A stretch of 64,000 nucleotides of DNA from DATKMK01 sp035541895 (lineage in GTDB: Bacteria; Desulfobacterota; Binatia; HRBIN30; JACQVA1). Where the stretch lies: the NCBI GenBank assembly GCA_035541895.1, contig DATKMK010000063.1, forward strand, positions 1 through 64,000, written 5' to 3'. The position numbers and the translations under genes were made by a program. The notes under the pieces were generated by a model. The model was not told the DNA's origin. It saw only the letters and a list, made by a program, of their open reading frames with translations, and made no database searches. Of the stretch, positions 52,455 to 61,696 are shown piece after piece; position 1 is the first letter of the stretch; each line of letters opens with the position of its first letter.

Positions 52455-55019
52455 GTGACCGTCGACATTTTCCGCATGCCGCGCCGCTTTCTGCGCGGCA
52501 GCTACGCGCGCCTGACGTTGACCGTGGTCGCGCTCGCGTGCGGCGTCGCACAGGTGGCGGCGGACGACCTGGTCGGGCGCGAAACTTTGCGGGCATTCGT
52601 CGAGATCATCGATACCGTCGCCGGGCGCGCTTCGCTGCAAGTGACCGCCGGAGAGGGCGTGCCGTTTGCGGACAACGTCGCATCCGCCATTGCCAAGGTG
52701 CCGGGCGTCGAGCTGACGGTACCGGTGGTCAGCAGCACGGCGTTCATGGCCGACGGCAGCGGTGAGTTGCTCACGGTCCACGGCATGGACATCGCCAACG
52801 AGAAGGCCGCCGCAGTCTACGAGTTGCGCGACGAAGAGCGCGGGCTCGACGATCCCAAGTTGTTTCTCGCCGACGCCATCGTGGTTCCGCGCCCCTTCGC
52901 CGAGCGCCGCGGCCTGAAGGTGGGTGACGCCTTCACCATCGACACCCCGCGCGGGCAGCAGCGCGTGACCGTGCGCGGGATGCTCGACGCCAAGGGCTTG
53001 GCGCGCATCTACGGCGGCAACCTGCTGGTGATGGATCTCGGCAACGCGCAAGACATGTTCGGCCAAGCCGGCTTCGTCAATCGCATCGACGTGGTGGTCG
53101 ATCGCAACGGCGACGTTCAGCAAGTGGCCCGCGCCGTTGCGGCCGTGTTACCGGCGGGGTTGCAGGTCGAGGCGCCGGCGCAGCGCAAGGCGGATTTGCA
53201 AACCGTGATGCGCTCGTTCCAGGTGCTGCTGTGGGCGCTCGCGTTGCTCGGATTGATCGGATCGTTTCTGATCGCATTCAACAGTCTGACCACCTTGTTC
53301 GAAGGCCGCGCCTGGCAGCTCGGCGTGTTGCGCGCCATCGGCGTCCGCCCGCGCGTGATGTGGCAGGAGTTGCTGAAGGAAAGCGCGTTGCTGGGCATCG
53401 CCGGCGTCGTGTTGGGAATTCCGCTGGGCATCCTGCTCGCCCGCGTGGTGCTGCCGATGATCACCACGGCGGCGGCGTTGAATTCCAAGGTCGCAACGCC
53501 GACGGCGCACTTGGCCGTGCATTGGACGTCGTTGTTGTTGGCGGCAGGAATGGGACTCGCCGCCGCGCTGCTGGCCGCCGCGCTGCCGGCGTGGCGGGCG
53601 ACGCGGATGGGCATGGCGCAGACGATGCGCGCGCGCGGCGTGGAGCAACAAGGCTTGGGCGCCAACGCGCACTACGCCATCCGGGCCCTCATGTTGGCCG
53701 TCATCGTCGTCGCGGTGGTGCTCCAATCGGTTACCGGGATGGCGTCGTGGGGTCTGTTCGCCACCGGCTTGATCGCAGTGGGGACGGCGCTCGCGGCGCG
53801 GCCGACGCTCGAGTTGATCCGGCGGCCGTTGTTGGCCGGATTTCGGCTGGTTGCCGGACCGACCGGCGAGTTGGCGATCAAGAATCTCACCCAGAATCCT
53901 CGCCGCGCCTCGTTGACCGTCGCGATGCTCGGGGTCGGATTGGCGTGCGTCCTGTGGTTGTGGATGGTCGCTCACAGCTTTCAATCGTCGGTGGTCGACG
54001 CAGTCAGCGGCGCGATGCGCGCGGATTTGGTTGTCAGCTCCTCACACATCGAATCGGGCTTCCTCGAAGCGCCGGTCTCGGATTCGCTGGTGGGCGAACT
54101 GGCACGCATTCCCGGCGCGACCGTAGTGGTCGGTGAGCGGGGCGCCGATTGGCAGTACGGTGGCGGGACGATCACCATCGATGCATACGATCCGGCGTAC
54201 TTCACCAGCCCCGAGTTCGGCCAGTGGCCGTTGGCGGGCCGCGGGGTGCCGGGTTTGTGGGAAGCGGTGGCGGCTGGCAACGCCGCGGTGGTGTCGAGCA
54301 ACTTCGCGCGCAACCTGCACACCCAAGTCGGCGACACCATCACGCTCGACAGTCCGTCGGGGCCGGTGGCGCTGCGGGTGGTCGGCGTCGTGACCCACTT
54401 CGCGTCGCCGCGCGGGACCATCGAGATGAGCCGCGAAGTCTACCGGCGCATGTGGCGAGACGAGAAGATCACCCGCGCATTCGTGCGCGTCGATCCGAAC
54501 GCGGATCTCGTCGCGGTCCGCGCCGCGATCGCCCAGCGCCTGGGGCGCACCTTCAGCTTGCGGATTCTGTCGGCCGCCGAGATTGTCGACTACTTTGCGT
54601 CACAGGTCCGCCGCGCATTCGCCGGCGTCTACATCTTGGCCATGATGGTGCTCGCCGTCGTGCTGGTGGGTATGGCCGACACGCTCGCCGCGGGGGTGAT
54701 GGAACGCACGCGCGAGATCGGCGCAATTCGCGTCGTCGGTGTCCGCCGCGGCGCGGTGCGGCGGATGGTCATCATGGAAGGCGTCGTGATGGGGCTGGTC
54801 GGGCTCGTGCTCGCCGCCATCGGCGGTCTGACGCTCGGCCGATTGTGGGTCGACGCCACCTTCCCCGCGTTGCTCGGTTGGGTGCTCGAACCCCATGTGC
54901 CCTATGGCCAGGCTGGTACCGTGGCTGCGATCACCGTGCTGGTGTGCGTCGTCGCCGCGCTGGCGCCGGCGCGCCGTGCCGCGGCACTGGAGCCCGCGGT
55001 GGCCTTGCGATACGAGTAG
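52455..55019 (+). CDS. ABC transporter permease with two FtsX domains
   Basis: An 854-aa inner-membrane protein. An N-terminal helix is followed by a large periplasmic region (about 30-250), then the first FtsX core (LIAFNSLTTLFEGRAWQLGV, LRAIGVRPRVMWQELLKESA), central helices (about 390-480), a second periplasmic region and a second FtsX core near the end (MVLAVVLVGMADTLAAGVME, IRVVGVRRGAVRRMVIMEG). This doubled layout is that of exporters rather than MacB. It should extract a lipid or lipoprotein from the inner membrane using the ATPase encoded directly downstream (7-base gap). GTG at 52455 is the likely start. Confidence 0.82.
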   Translation: MTVDIFRMPRRFLRGSYARLTLTVVALACGVAQVAADDLVGRETLRAFVEIIDTVAGRASLQVTAGEGVPFADNVASAIAKVPGVELTVPVVSSTAFMADGSGELLTVHGMDIANEKAAAVYELRDEERGLDDPKLFLADAIVVPRPFAERRGLKVGDAFTIDTPRGQQRVTVRGMLDAKGLARIYGGNLLVMDLGNAQDMFGQAGFVNRIDVVVDRNGDVQQVARAVAAVLPAGLQVEAPAQRKADLQTVMRSFQVLLWALALLGLIGSFLIAFNSLTTLFEGRAWQLGVLRAIGVRPRVMWQELLKESALLGIAGVVLGIPLGILLARVVLPMITTAAALNSKVATPTAHLAVHWTSLLLAAGMGLAAALLAAALPAWRATRMGMAQTMRARGVEQQGLGANAHYAIRALMLAVIVVAVVLQSVTGMASWGLFATGLIAVGTALAARPTLELIRRPLLAGFRLVAGPTGELAIKNLTQNPRRASLTVAMLGVGLACVLWLWMVAHSFQSSVVDAVSGAMRADLVVSSSHIESGFLEAPVSDSLVGELARIPGATVVVGERGADWQYGGGTITIDAYDPAYFTSPEFGQWPLAGRGVPGLWEAVAAGNAAVVSSNFARNLHTQVGDTITLDSPSGPVALRVVGVVTHFASPRGTIEMSREVYRRMWRDEKITRAFVRVDPNADLVAVRAAIAQRLGRTFSLRILSAAEIVDYFASQVRRAFAGVYILAMMVLAVVLVGMADTLAAGVMERTREIGAIRVVGVRRGAVRRMVIMEGVVMGLVGLVLAAIGGLTLGRLWVDATFPALLGWVLEPHVPYGQAGTVAAITVLVCVVAALAPARRAAALEPAVALRYE

Positions 55020-55026
55020 AGCTTGT

Positions 55027-55779
55027 ATGCCCCAGTCTTCCGCAGTGTATCTCGAAGGCGTCCACAAATGGTACGGCAGCGGCCCGCAAGCGGTCGAGGC
55101 GCTGAGCGACATGAACTTGTGCGTCGAGCCGGAAGAATTCGTCAGCATCGTCGGGCCGAGCGGATGCGGCAAGAGCACGCTGCTGAATCTGATTGCCGGC
55201 ATCGATACGCCCACGCGCGGACGGGTCTGGGTCGCTGGACACGATCTCGCGCAACTGACCGACGATGCGCGCAGCGATCTGCGCCTGCGCCACATCGGCT
55301 TCGTGTTCCAAAGCTTCAATCTCTTCCCCACGTTCACGGCGGAAGAGAACGTGACGTGGCCGCTGGAATTCCTCGGCGTGCACTGGCGTGAAGCGCGCGC
55401 CCGCGCCGACGCCGCCCTGGCCGAGGTCGGACTCAACGACGGCGCACGGCGCCGGCGGCCGGCCGCGCTGTCGGGCGGCGAGCAGCAACGCGTCGCCATC
55501 GCACGCGCGTTGGTCACCAAGCCGCGCCTGTTGGTTGCCGATGAGCCGACCGGCAACCTCGATTCCCGCACCGGTCAATCGATCTTGGATCTCATGCAGA
55601 TGCTGAACCGCACCCAGCATCTGACGATCGTATTGGTGACGCACAGTGCGGTGGCGGCGGCGCACGGGCATCGCATCATTGAATTGTCGGACGGCCGCAT
55701 CCTACGTGAGACCCGCCCAAGCCTCGATGCGGCGGCGGCCGATCGCTGGGAAGATCCCGCGACAAAGGAGGTCGGATGA
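55027..55779 (+). CDS. ABC transporter ATP-binding protein (LolD/MacB-type)
   Basis: A 250-aa ATPase. Walker A is GPSGCGKST (43-51), the Q-loop is VFQSFNLFPTFTAEENV, the signature is LSGGEQQR, and Walker B is LLVADEPTGNLDS, with VLVTHS the switch His. The EPTGNLDS wording is typical of the LolD/FtsE/MacB class that pairs with FtsX-type permeases. It lies between its permease and a lipoprotein gene whose start overlaps its stop as ATGA, so the three are coupled. Confidence 0.93.
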   Translation: MPQSSAVYLEGVHKWYGSGPQAVEALSDMNLCVEPEEFVSIVGPSGCGKSTLLNLIAGIDTPTRGRVWVAGHDLAQLTDDARSDLRLRHIGFVFQSFNLFPTFTAEENVTWPLEFLGVHWREARARADAALAEVGLNDGARRRRPAALSGGEQQRVAIARALVTKPRLLVADEPTGNLDSRTGQSILDLMQMLNRTQHLTIVLVTHSAVAAAHGHRIIELSDGRILRETRPSLDAAAADRWEDPATKEVG

Positions 55780-57185
55780 ACCGCACGACGATTCTGGCCA
55801 TCGGCGTGATCGTAGGCGCCGGCATCGCCCTCAGCGGCTGCGGGAGCGACAATGACGAGACCCCCACGGCCCCGACCGCCACCAAGGCAGCGACGGTGGC
55901 ACCGACCCTCTCGCCGACCACCGGTCCGACGCGCACCGCCAGTCCGTCGGCCACCGTGGCGCCAACGAATACCGCCTTGCCGCCACCGACGTTGACTCAG
56001 ACGCCGGTGGACACGCCGTCGCCCGCCCCGACCGCGACCGACACCTCAACGGCGACACCGAGCGAGACGCCCTCTGCCTCGGCAACGGCAACAACAACGC
56101 CGACTCAAACGGTCACTGTGACCCGAACGATCACTTTGAGTCCAACCATCACGCTGACGCCCACGGTTACGGCAACGCCCACGGCGACCAACACGCTCGG
56201 GCCGCTGGGGATTCGCCATTTCGTTCTCGACTCGACCCAGAGCTCCTTCACAGTCAAAATCTCCGGCGGCCTTGAGATCCCAGTCGGTTTCTTCCGCGGT
56301 CAAACCAACGGCCAGGACGAGCCGGCGTTCCTCGACCTGGAAGCCGGTCAGCCCGACGCGAACGGCTTCGTCCGCGTGAACATCGTCGCGGCATCGGAAT
56401 ACCTTTACGTCGATTCCAAACAGTTGGCGGGCTTCGTCTTCTGTCTCAAACCCCTGGTGCCCGTCATGTCGGCGGGGATCCTCGGCTGCAACGGCGGAAC
56501 CGACGTCAGTATCTCGCTCAATCAGGACCATCACATCGGCCAACTCGGCGTCAACGGCTTCACTACAACCAACTGCACCGCGATGCAGGGACACGTTGAA
56601 ACGCCCTACGCCGCCTGCAGCGCCGGCCTGGTTGGCCAGGCTTGCGACGTCGATGGCGATTGCGACACCACGCCCGGCGCTGGCGACGGCACCTGCGCAC
56701 ATGTTCCGGCGGCCTGCACCACCGGCATGGTCGGCAAGGTGTGCCAAACGAACGCGGACTGCAACCAAGGGACGACCGCCGGGCACTGCGGCTTTCACGG
56801 CGGTGTCTGCAACGGCCCGCTGGTGCCCGGCTTGGGAACCGGGGACTCCGGACCGGGAGAACTATTCATCGCGCCGAATCCGGATCCCAACGTCTTGACC
56901 AACGGGATGCCGGTCGAACTCGGATTTGAAAACGCGCTGCCGTGCGGCGACGAAGGACCGGGCATGCCGTCGCCCTTTGCGCTCACCACCGGCCACTCCA
57001 GTTCGTTGGTGACGGACGCCAACAACATGCTCGGTCACACCCTCAACTTCGACACTCAGGGCGAAAACTTCGACTGCTACAACTGGCAGAGCAACGACAA
57101 AGGCCGGCTGGTGCTGAGTGCGCCGGCGATCGACCAGCGCACGGTCGGCGACGTGGCAACGATCTTCAACTTCTTCTCGCACTGA
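55776..57185 (+). CDS. Thr/Pro-rich lipoprotein of unknown function
   Basis: A 469-aa lipoprotein with lipobox LSGC (C22), followed by a long Thr/Pro/Ala/Ser linker (about 28-140) of TPT and ATP repeats, and a beta-rich domain (about 145-469). That domain has many Cys pairs (TTNCTAMQG, YAACSAGLVGQACDVDGDCD, CQTNADCNQG) that resemble Cys-repeat modules of surface proteins. The linker suggests it reaches out from the membrane. The start overlaps the ATPase stop, so it belongs to the export operon and may be a cargo or a scaffold; the role is unknown. Confidence 0.6.
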   Translation: MNRTTILAIGVIVGAGIALSGCGSDNDETPTAPTATKAATVAPTLSPTTGPTRTASPSATVAPTNTALPPPTLTQTPVDTPSPAPTATDTSTATPSETPSASATATTTPTQTVTVTRTITLSPTITLTPTVTATPTATNTLGPLGIRHFVLDSTQSSFTVKISGGLEIPVGFFRGQTNGQDEPAFLDLEAGQPDANGFVRVNIVAASEYLYVDSKQLAGFVFCLKPLVPVMSAGILGCNGGTDVSISLNQDHHIGQLGVNGFTTTNCTAMQGHVETPYAACSAGLVGQACDVDGDCDTTPGAGDGTCAHVPAACTTGMVGKVCQTNADCNQGTTAGHCGFHGGVCNGPLVPGLGTGDSGPGELFIAPNPDPNVLTNGMPVELGFENALPCGDEGPGMPSPFALTTGHSSSLVTDANNMLGHTLNFDTQGENFDCYNWQSNDKGRLVLSAPAIDQRTVGDVATIFNFFSH

Positions 57186-57254
57186 GGAGCGGTCGGGGAA
57201 GGGCTTGCAGCAAAACGGCGAGCGACTACGTCACAGAGAGGCAGTAGCACAACG

Positions 57255-58250
57255 ATGCGCCAACCTTTGAACGTCTTTGCAGGTTGCCGGCGATCGATTT
57301 TCACTCTCGCCATCGTCGCCTGCGTGCTTGCAACCGCGAACATCCCGCACGCATGGGCGGCCGGCGCGACCCAGGAAGCGCTGCTCGACGTGCTGTTCGG
57401 AAACGCACCGGATCCCGGCGGACTCGACGCCAACGACGACGGCGTCCTGTCGATCGCCGATATTCTCTTGCTTCCCGCGGCGCCGCCACTCACGCCGACG
57501 CCGACCCGCACGCGGACTGCGACGGTCGCGGTCCCGACCGCAACCAATACACAACCGACTGTGACGCCGACCCTGACCCAGACGGTCACGCTTACGCCGA
57601 CGCCGTCGCCTACCGCAACACCGGTTGGCTTGCTTTACGACGGAACGATCTCGAATTTAACGCCCCACGACGTCGGGGACATGCTGATCTATCGCGTCAC
57701 CGACCCGACCGGACATGTTACGACCGAAACGACGACCATCCCATCGAACGATCCGGGCAGCGGCGCATTCGTGCTCGACGATCTCCAGACCGACGGCCAG
57801 CAGGTGATCGTCCACGAGATGCAGTCGTACAGTGACACCGGCACGCAACTGTTGTTCAACGGCTACACGGATCTGGTTGCCAACGTTCGGACGACCTGCA
57901 CCCCGCCGCTGCTGCGGCTCACGTCCCCGCTCATCGCCGGGCAGACCTTTTCGACTACGATCAAGTGCGAGGTGCGGTTTTCCGACTCCGGTGTCTTCGT
58001 GGGCTTCGTCAATCGCACCGACACGGTGACGCCGCAGGATATCGTCGCGAGCGTCACCGTTCCAGCCGGCACGTACAGCACCGTCATTCATCTCAGCGGC
58101 AGCACCAACCAAGGCGGCGAACTGGAGAACGACGAGTTTTACATCGTCCCGGGGATCGGGCCCATCCTGCAACTGCAAACGTTCACGGGACAGACGACCC
58201 GGCACGAGCTGGTCGACGGTACCATCGGCGGCATGTCGGTGAAGCGGTAG
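57255..58250 (+). CDS. secreted Thr/Pro-linker protein with half dockerin-like repeat
   Basis: A 331-aa exported protein with a signal peptide (ATANIPHAWAAG). A short segment GGLDANDDGVLSIADILLL looks like a single calcium-loop of a dockerin repeat. A Thr/Pro linker follows (about 77-125), then a beta-rich domain (about 126-331) with no family I recognise; it carries only two cysteines. It sits between the lipoprotein gene and the outer-membrane barrel gene on the same strand. It may be a partner or cargo of the export system. Confidence 0.55.
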   Translation: MRQPLNVFAGCRRSIFTLAIVACVLATANIPHAWAAGATQEALLDVLFGNAPDPGGLDANDDGVLSIADILLLPAAPPLTPTPTRTRTATVAVPTATNTQPTVTPTLTQTVTLTPTPSPTATPVGLLYDGTISNLTPHDVGDMLIYRVTDPTGHVTTETTTIPSNDPGSGAFVLDDLQTDGQQVIVHEMQSYSDTGTQLLFNGYTDLVANVRTTCTPPLLRLTSPLIAGQTFSTTIKCEVRFSDSGVFVGFVNRTDTVTPQDIVASVTVPAGTYSTVIHLSGSTNQGGELENDEFYIVPGIGPILQLQTFTGQTTRHELVDGTIGGMSVKR

Positions 58251-58274
58251 TCGCATCCTACTTCACGATTGAGC

Positions 58275-59570
58275 ATGCCGTCGCGACTTCCTCCACCGTC
58301 GGCCGTGGTCGTGTTCTTCGCGCTCGCGGTGCTTGCGGCAGGCGCCGCAAGCGCGACGCCCCCGACCATCAACGGGCACGTGCAATACGAGACCTTCGGC
58401 TATCCCGATCCGGACACGACCGGAGAGCGCTGGGAAAACTTCTTCGCTGCGACCCTACGTGCCCACGGCGAGATCAGCCCAGAGCTTACGTGGCAGTTCG
58501 AGGGCCGGGCGGTGGCGGACGACGTCGCCTTTACCGCCGGGGGGTACTCGCTTCGCAACGCAACCCGCCGGCGCCCCTACCTGTCGCTCATTACCGCCGT
58601 GCTCGACTACCGCCCGTCGGAGAATCTGCGCGTAAGCGTCGGCAACCAAGTCGTCAGTTGGAGCATCTTCGACGAGTTGCAGCCGGCCAACTTAATGTCG
58701 CCGCGAGACGAGTCCGACCCGTTTCGCCGCATCGATCAAGGCGTCCCGAGCGTGGCAGCGCACTATGGCAGCGGCGGCGCGTTTGCCGAGCTGGTGGTCG
58801 TCCCGCTCGCGTTCACGCCGTCGCGTCTCCCGCAAGGCCGTTGGGACATCATCCGCAACGAGAATGTGATTCGCCCGCAGGACCAACCGCCGGTGCAACT
58901 GGATGAAACGCAAGCCGGTGCGCGCATCGGCGCGCACCTCGGCCAGCTCGAAGCGACCGTGATCGGTTACGTCGGCCGCGATACCGAGGCCGTGTTCGTC
59001 CCCGGCCCGCTCGTGCTGGTCGGCTTCAAGAACGGTCGCCCGCAGTTCAAAGCGCAGATCATCGATCGCTATCCGCAGTTGCGCGCGGGCGGCGTGACGG
59101 CTTCCTATCCGTTCGGCGACCGCGTAATCATGCGAGTGGAGTCGGTCTACTACAACAGCCCCGATCGCTTCCGTGACGACTTGCTTCAAAGCGTCGCCGG
59201 CGTCGAGTACGCCCTCGACGACTGGCGCATCGTCGCCAGCTACCTGCGTGACGATCAGATCATCGCCGCACCGGAGGAAGTCACGAACAAAGGCGAGCGG
59301 CAATTTTTCCAAAGTTTCATCTTCGGTGAGATCCGTTACGATGCCGGTGGACGATTGCGTGGACGACTGCGGGGCGGGTATGACGCCACCGGCGACTTCA
59401 GCTTGCTCCAATCCGAGCTGTCGTATCGCGTCTGGCAAACGGTGTGGATCTCCTTGCTCGGCGAGCAGGTCGACGCCGGCAAACGCTCGTACGAAGACAA
59501 CAAGACCTCCTACTTCGACACCATCAGCCACGAGGACCGCCTAGGGACACGCATCGAGTACGACTTCTGA
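58275..59570 (+). CDS. outer-membrane beta-barrel protein (DUF1302-like)
   Basis: A 431-aa exported protein with a signal peptide (FFALAVLAAGAASATPP). The mature part shows alternating amphipathic strands with many aromatic residues (YLSLITAVLDYRPSENLRVS, VGNQVVSWSIFDELQPAN), and it ends DRLGTRIEYDF with a terminal Phe, the classic barrel insertion signal. The GNQVVSWS...PAN pattern is like DUF1302 family barrels, which are often coupled to LolA-like proteins and exporters. It closes the export cluster; the SDR gene follows after 23 bases. Exact family assignment is moderate. Confidence 0.6.
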   Translation: MPSRLPPPSAVVVFFALAVLAAGAASATPPTINGHVQYETFGYPDPDTTGERWENFFAATLRAHGEISPELTWQFEGRAVADDVAFTAGGYSLRNATRRRPYLSLITAVLDYRPSENLRVSVGNQVVSWSIFDELQPANLMSPRDESDPFRRIDQGVPSVAAHYGSGGAFAELVVVPLAFTPSRLPQGRWDIIRNENVIRPQDQPPVQLDETQAGARIGAHLGQLEATVIGYVGRDTEAVFVPGPLVLVGFKNGRPQFKAQIIDRYPQLRAGGVTASYPFGDRVIMRVESVYYNSPDRFRDDLLQSVAGVEYALDDWRIVASYLRDDQIIAAPEEVTNKGERQFFQSFIFGEIRYDAGGRLRGRLRGGYDATGDFSLLQSELSYRVWQTVWISLLGEQVDAGKRSYEDNKTSYFDTISHEDRLGTRIEYDF

Positions 59571-59593
59571 ATGCAGCCGAGTTGTCACGAGAG

Positions 59594-60724
59594 ATGTCCA
59601 CGACACAACCACAGGCGATTTTGCTGACCGGTGTCACCGGATTCCTCGGGCGGCACCTGCTGTGGGATTGCTTGCGCCGCGACGCCAACGTGACGGTCTA
59701 TTGTCTGCTGCGTCCAGAGAACCACCGCAGCGCCGAAGAGCGCCTCGCGGCGCTGATCGCTCGACATCGCGACGTGCTGCCGGACGGCGCGTCCGCGCGT
59801 TGCCATGCGGTGTCGGGCGACATCGCCATGCCCGATCTCGGCCTTGATCCGCGAGCTCGCGAGCGGCTGCTCGGCGAGGTCGATCGCATCGTGCATTGCG
59901 CCGCCACGGTCGAGTTCGATACGCCGCTAGCCGAATCCCGGCGCATCAACGTCGGCGGGACGCAGCAGGTGTTGCACCTCGCCGACGAGCTGCTGGCCCG
60001 CGGGCGGCTCGGCCGCGTTGATTACTTCAGCACCGCCTTCGTTGCCGGCAAGAGCATCGGTCGAGCCTACGAAGACCGATTGATCCCCGCGTCCTTCAAC
60101 AACACCTACGAACAAACGAAGTGGGAGGCCGAACAACTCGTCCGCGCGGCGCAGCCACGGCTGCCGATCACCATCTACCGTCCCAGCATCATCGTCGGCG
60201 ATTCGAAAACCGGATACACGTCGAATTTTCGCGTCCTCTACTGGCCACTCAAGGCACTCGCGACCGGCCTGATCATCGCGGTGCCCGCCGATCCGAACGG
60301 CGTCGTCGACGTCGTGCCAATCGACCATGTCGTCGGTGCATTCGCGGCCCTCAGCAGGAGCGAGCAGACGTTGGGCAAATGCTATCACCTCGCCGCGGGT
60401 GTCGACCGGCAGAGCTCGTTCGGCGAACTGCTGCAATTGACTTCCGCCTTCTTCGGTGTGCGGGCGCCCTGGACGATTCCGCCGCAGATCTCCTATCGCC
60501 TGGTGCGTCCGGTGTTGTACGCCACCGTCTGGGGGAAGCGGCGCGAGCTGCTGCGCGTCGGGGAAATGTATTTTCCGTACTTCAGCTATCGGGCGTCGTT
60601 CGATCGCACCACGGCGCGTGCGGACCTCGACGGCACCGGCATCGACCCTCCGGCGGTCGCTGACTACTTCCACGCGATCATGCAGTACTGCGTCGACACG
60701 GACTGGGGACGCGCGCAGGGATGA
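59594..60724 (+). CDS. extended SDR / thioester-reductase-like protein (NAD_binding_4)
   Basis: A 376-aa Rossmann enzyme. LTGVTGFLGRHLL (11-23) is the NAD(P) loop, VDYFSTAFVAG the active-site Ser-Thr region, and NTYEQTKWEAEQL the YxxxK motif. The overall wording (RIVHCAATVEFDTPLAESRRIN) matches the fatty-acyl-CoA reductase/male-sterility branch and thioester-reductase domains of lipid synthesis. It may reduce or oxidise an acyl or sterol-like substrate. Its stop overlaps the methyltransferase start as ATGA. Being just after the barrel gene, it may make the exported lipid, but that is speculative. Confidence 0.75.
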   Translation: MSTTQPQAILLTGVTGFLGRHLLWDCLRRDANVTVYCLLRPENHRSAEERLAALIARHRDVLPDGASARCHAVSGDIAMPDLGLDPRARERLLGEVDRIVHCAATVEFDTPLAESRRINVGGTQQVLHLADELLARGRLGRVDYFSTAFVAGKSIGRAYEDRLIPASFNNTYEQTKWEAEQLVRAAQPRLPITIYRPSIIVGDSKTGYTSNFRVLYWPLKALATGLIIAVPADPNGVVDVVPIDHVVGAFAALSRSEQTLGKCYHLAAGVDRQSSFGELLQLTSAFFGVRAPWTIPPQISYRLVRPVLYATVWGKRRELLRVGEMYFPYFSYRASFDRTTARADLDGTGIDPPAVADYFHAIMQYCVDTDWGRAQG

Positions 60725-61674
60725 TACAACGGCTGGCCGACGATCGTCCGCACGTCGGGGTCCCGCGCGTGGACGAACGGACCTTGTGGTTGGCGTACAA
60801 CGCCTCGGACGTGACCTTCCGCGTCCTGCGAGCCTTCGGGTGGGGGCCGATGCTCAACCTCGGGTACTATCCGTTCGGCCAGCCCTTCACGCTGCTGAAC
60901 TTTCTGATTTCGACCCATTGGTTTCCGCCGTTCTTCCGGCTGCCGGCGGCGCAGTTGAGCCTGATCAAGCGGGCGATCGCGTTGTTGCCGTTGCACGACG
61001 GCCGGCGCGTTCTCGATGTCGGCTGCGGCCGCGGCATGAGTTCTTACCTCATGGCCAATACCTTTCCGCATCTCGACGTGAGCGGCGTGGATCTGCTCGC
61101 CGACCACGTCGCGATTGCACAAACGCTCTTCAGCAACACGCCGAATCTGCAGTTCATCCGCGGCGACGCGATGAACCTCGACTTTCCCGACCGCTCGTTC
61201 GACCGCGCTCTGTGCGTGGAGGCGGCATTCCAGTTCCCCGACCGCGGGCGTTTTCTCAGCGAACTCGGTCGCGTGGTCGCGCCGGGTGGGCGGGCGGTGA
61301 TCGTCGACTTCATGTGGGAAAACGACGACGCGCGCGTCCGCTGCGACGCCGACGCGCTGCAGGTGGTGCGTGCAACCTGGCAGTTGCGTGACTTCGATTC
61401 CGTCGGCCAGTATCGACGCAACGCCGAGACCAACGGCTTCACGATCGACGCCTGCCTCGATTGGTCCTCGCACGTGACCGCGCCGATCATCACGATCTTC
61501 GGCATCGTCGGGGGGCTGGCACGGCGGTCCTGGGGCCGCGCCTTCTTGCGACGCTTCAACCCGCTGCTGCGTCCCATCAGCGACCTCGATTGGGCGAAGT
61601 TCGTGCAGTCGGCTCGCGCCCATCAACGCGTGCACGGCTGCGCCAAATACATGGTGTTGGTCCTAACCCGCTGA
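60721..61674 (+). CDS. SAM-dependent methyltransferase (lipid-type)
   Basis: A 317-aa methyltransferase. RRVLDVGCGRGMSSYLM (96-112) binds SAM, DFPDRSFDRALCVEAAFQFP carries motif II, and VVAPGGRAVIVDFMW motif III. The N-terminal part (WLAYNASDVTFRVLRAFGW, LLNFLISTHWFPPFFRLP) is hydrophobic and may sit on a membrane. Such enzymes methylate small lipids, quinones or tocopherol-like rings. It is coupled to the SDR gene by a 4-base overlap, suggesting a common substrate. Confidence 0.75.
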   Translation: MIQRLADDRPHVGVPRVDERTLWLAYNASDVTFRVLRAFGWGPMLNLGYYPFGQPFTLLNFLISTHWFPPFFRLPAAQLSLIKRAIALLPLHDGRRVLDVGCGRGMSSYLMANTFPHLDVSGVDLLADHVAIAQTLFSNTPNLQFIRGDAMNLDFPDRSFDRALCVEAAFQFPDRGRFLSELGRVVAPGGRAVIVDFMWENDDARVRCDADALQVVRATWQLRDFDSVGQYRRNAETNGFTIDACLDWSSHVTAPIITIFGIVGGLARRSWGRAFLRRFNPLLRPISDLDWAKFVQSARAHQRVHGCAKYMVLVLTR

Positions 61675-61696
61675 CCGCGACGGCCGCGCCTTGCTC

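Noticed and set aside
55776..57185. internal tandem DNA repeat in the Thr/Pro linker
   Set aside because: The TPT-type repeats are degenerate at codon level and irregular in length, so they look like a selected linker rather than a recent DNA duplication.
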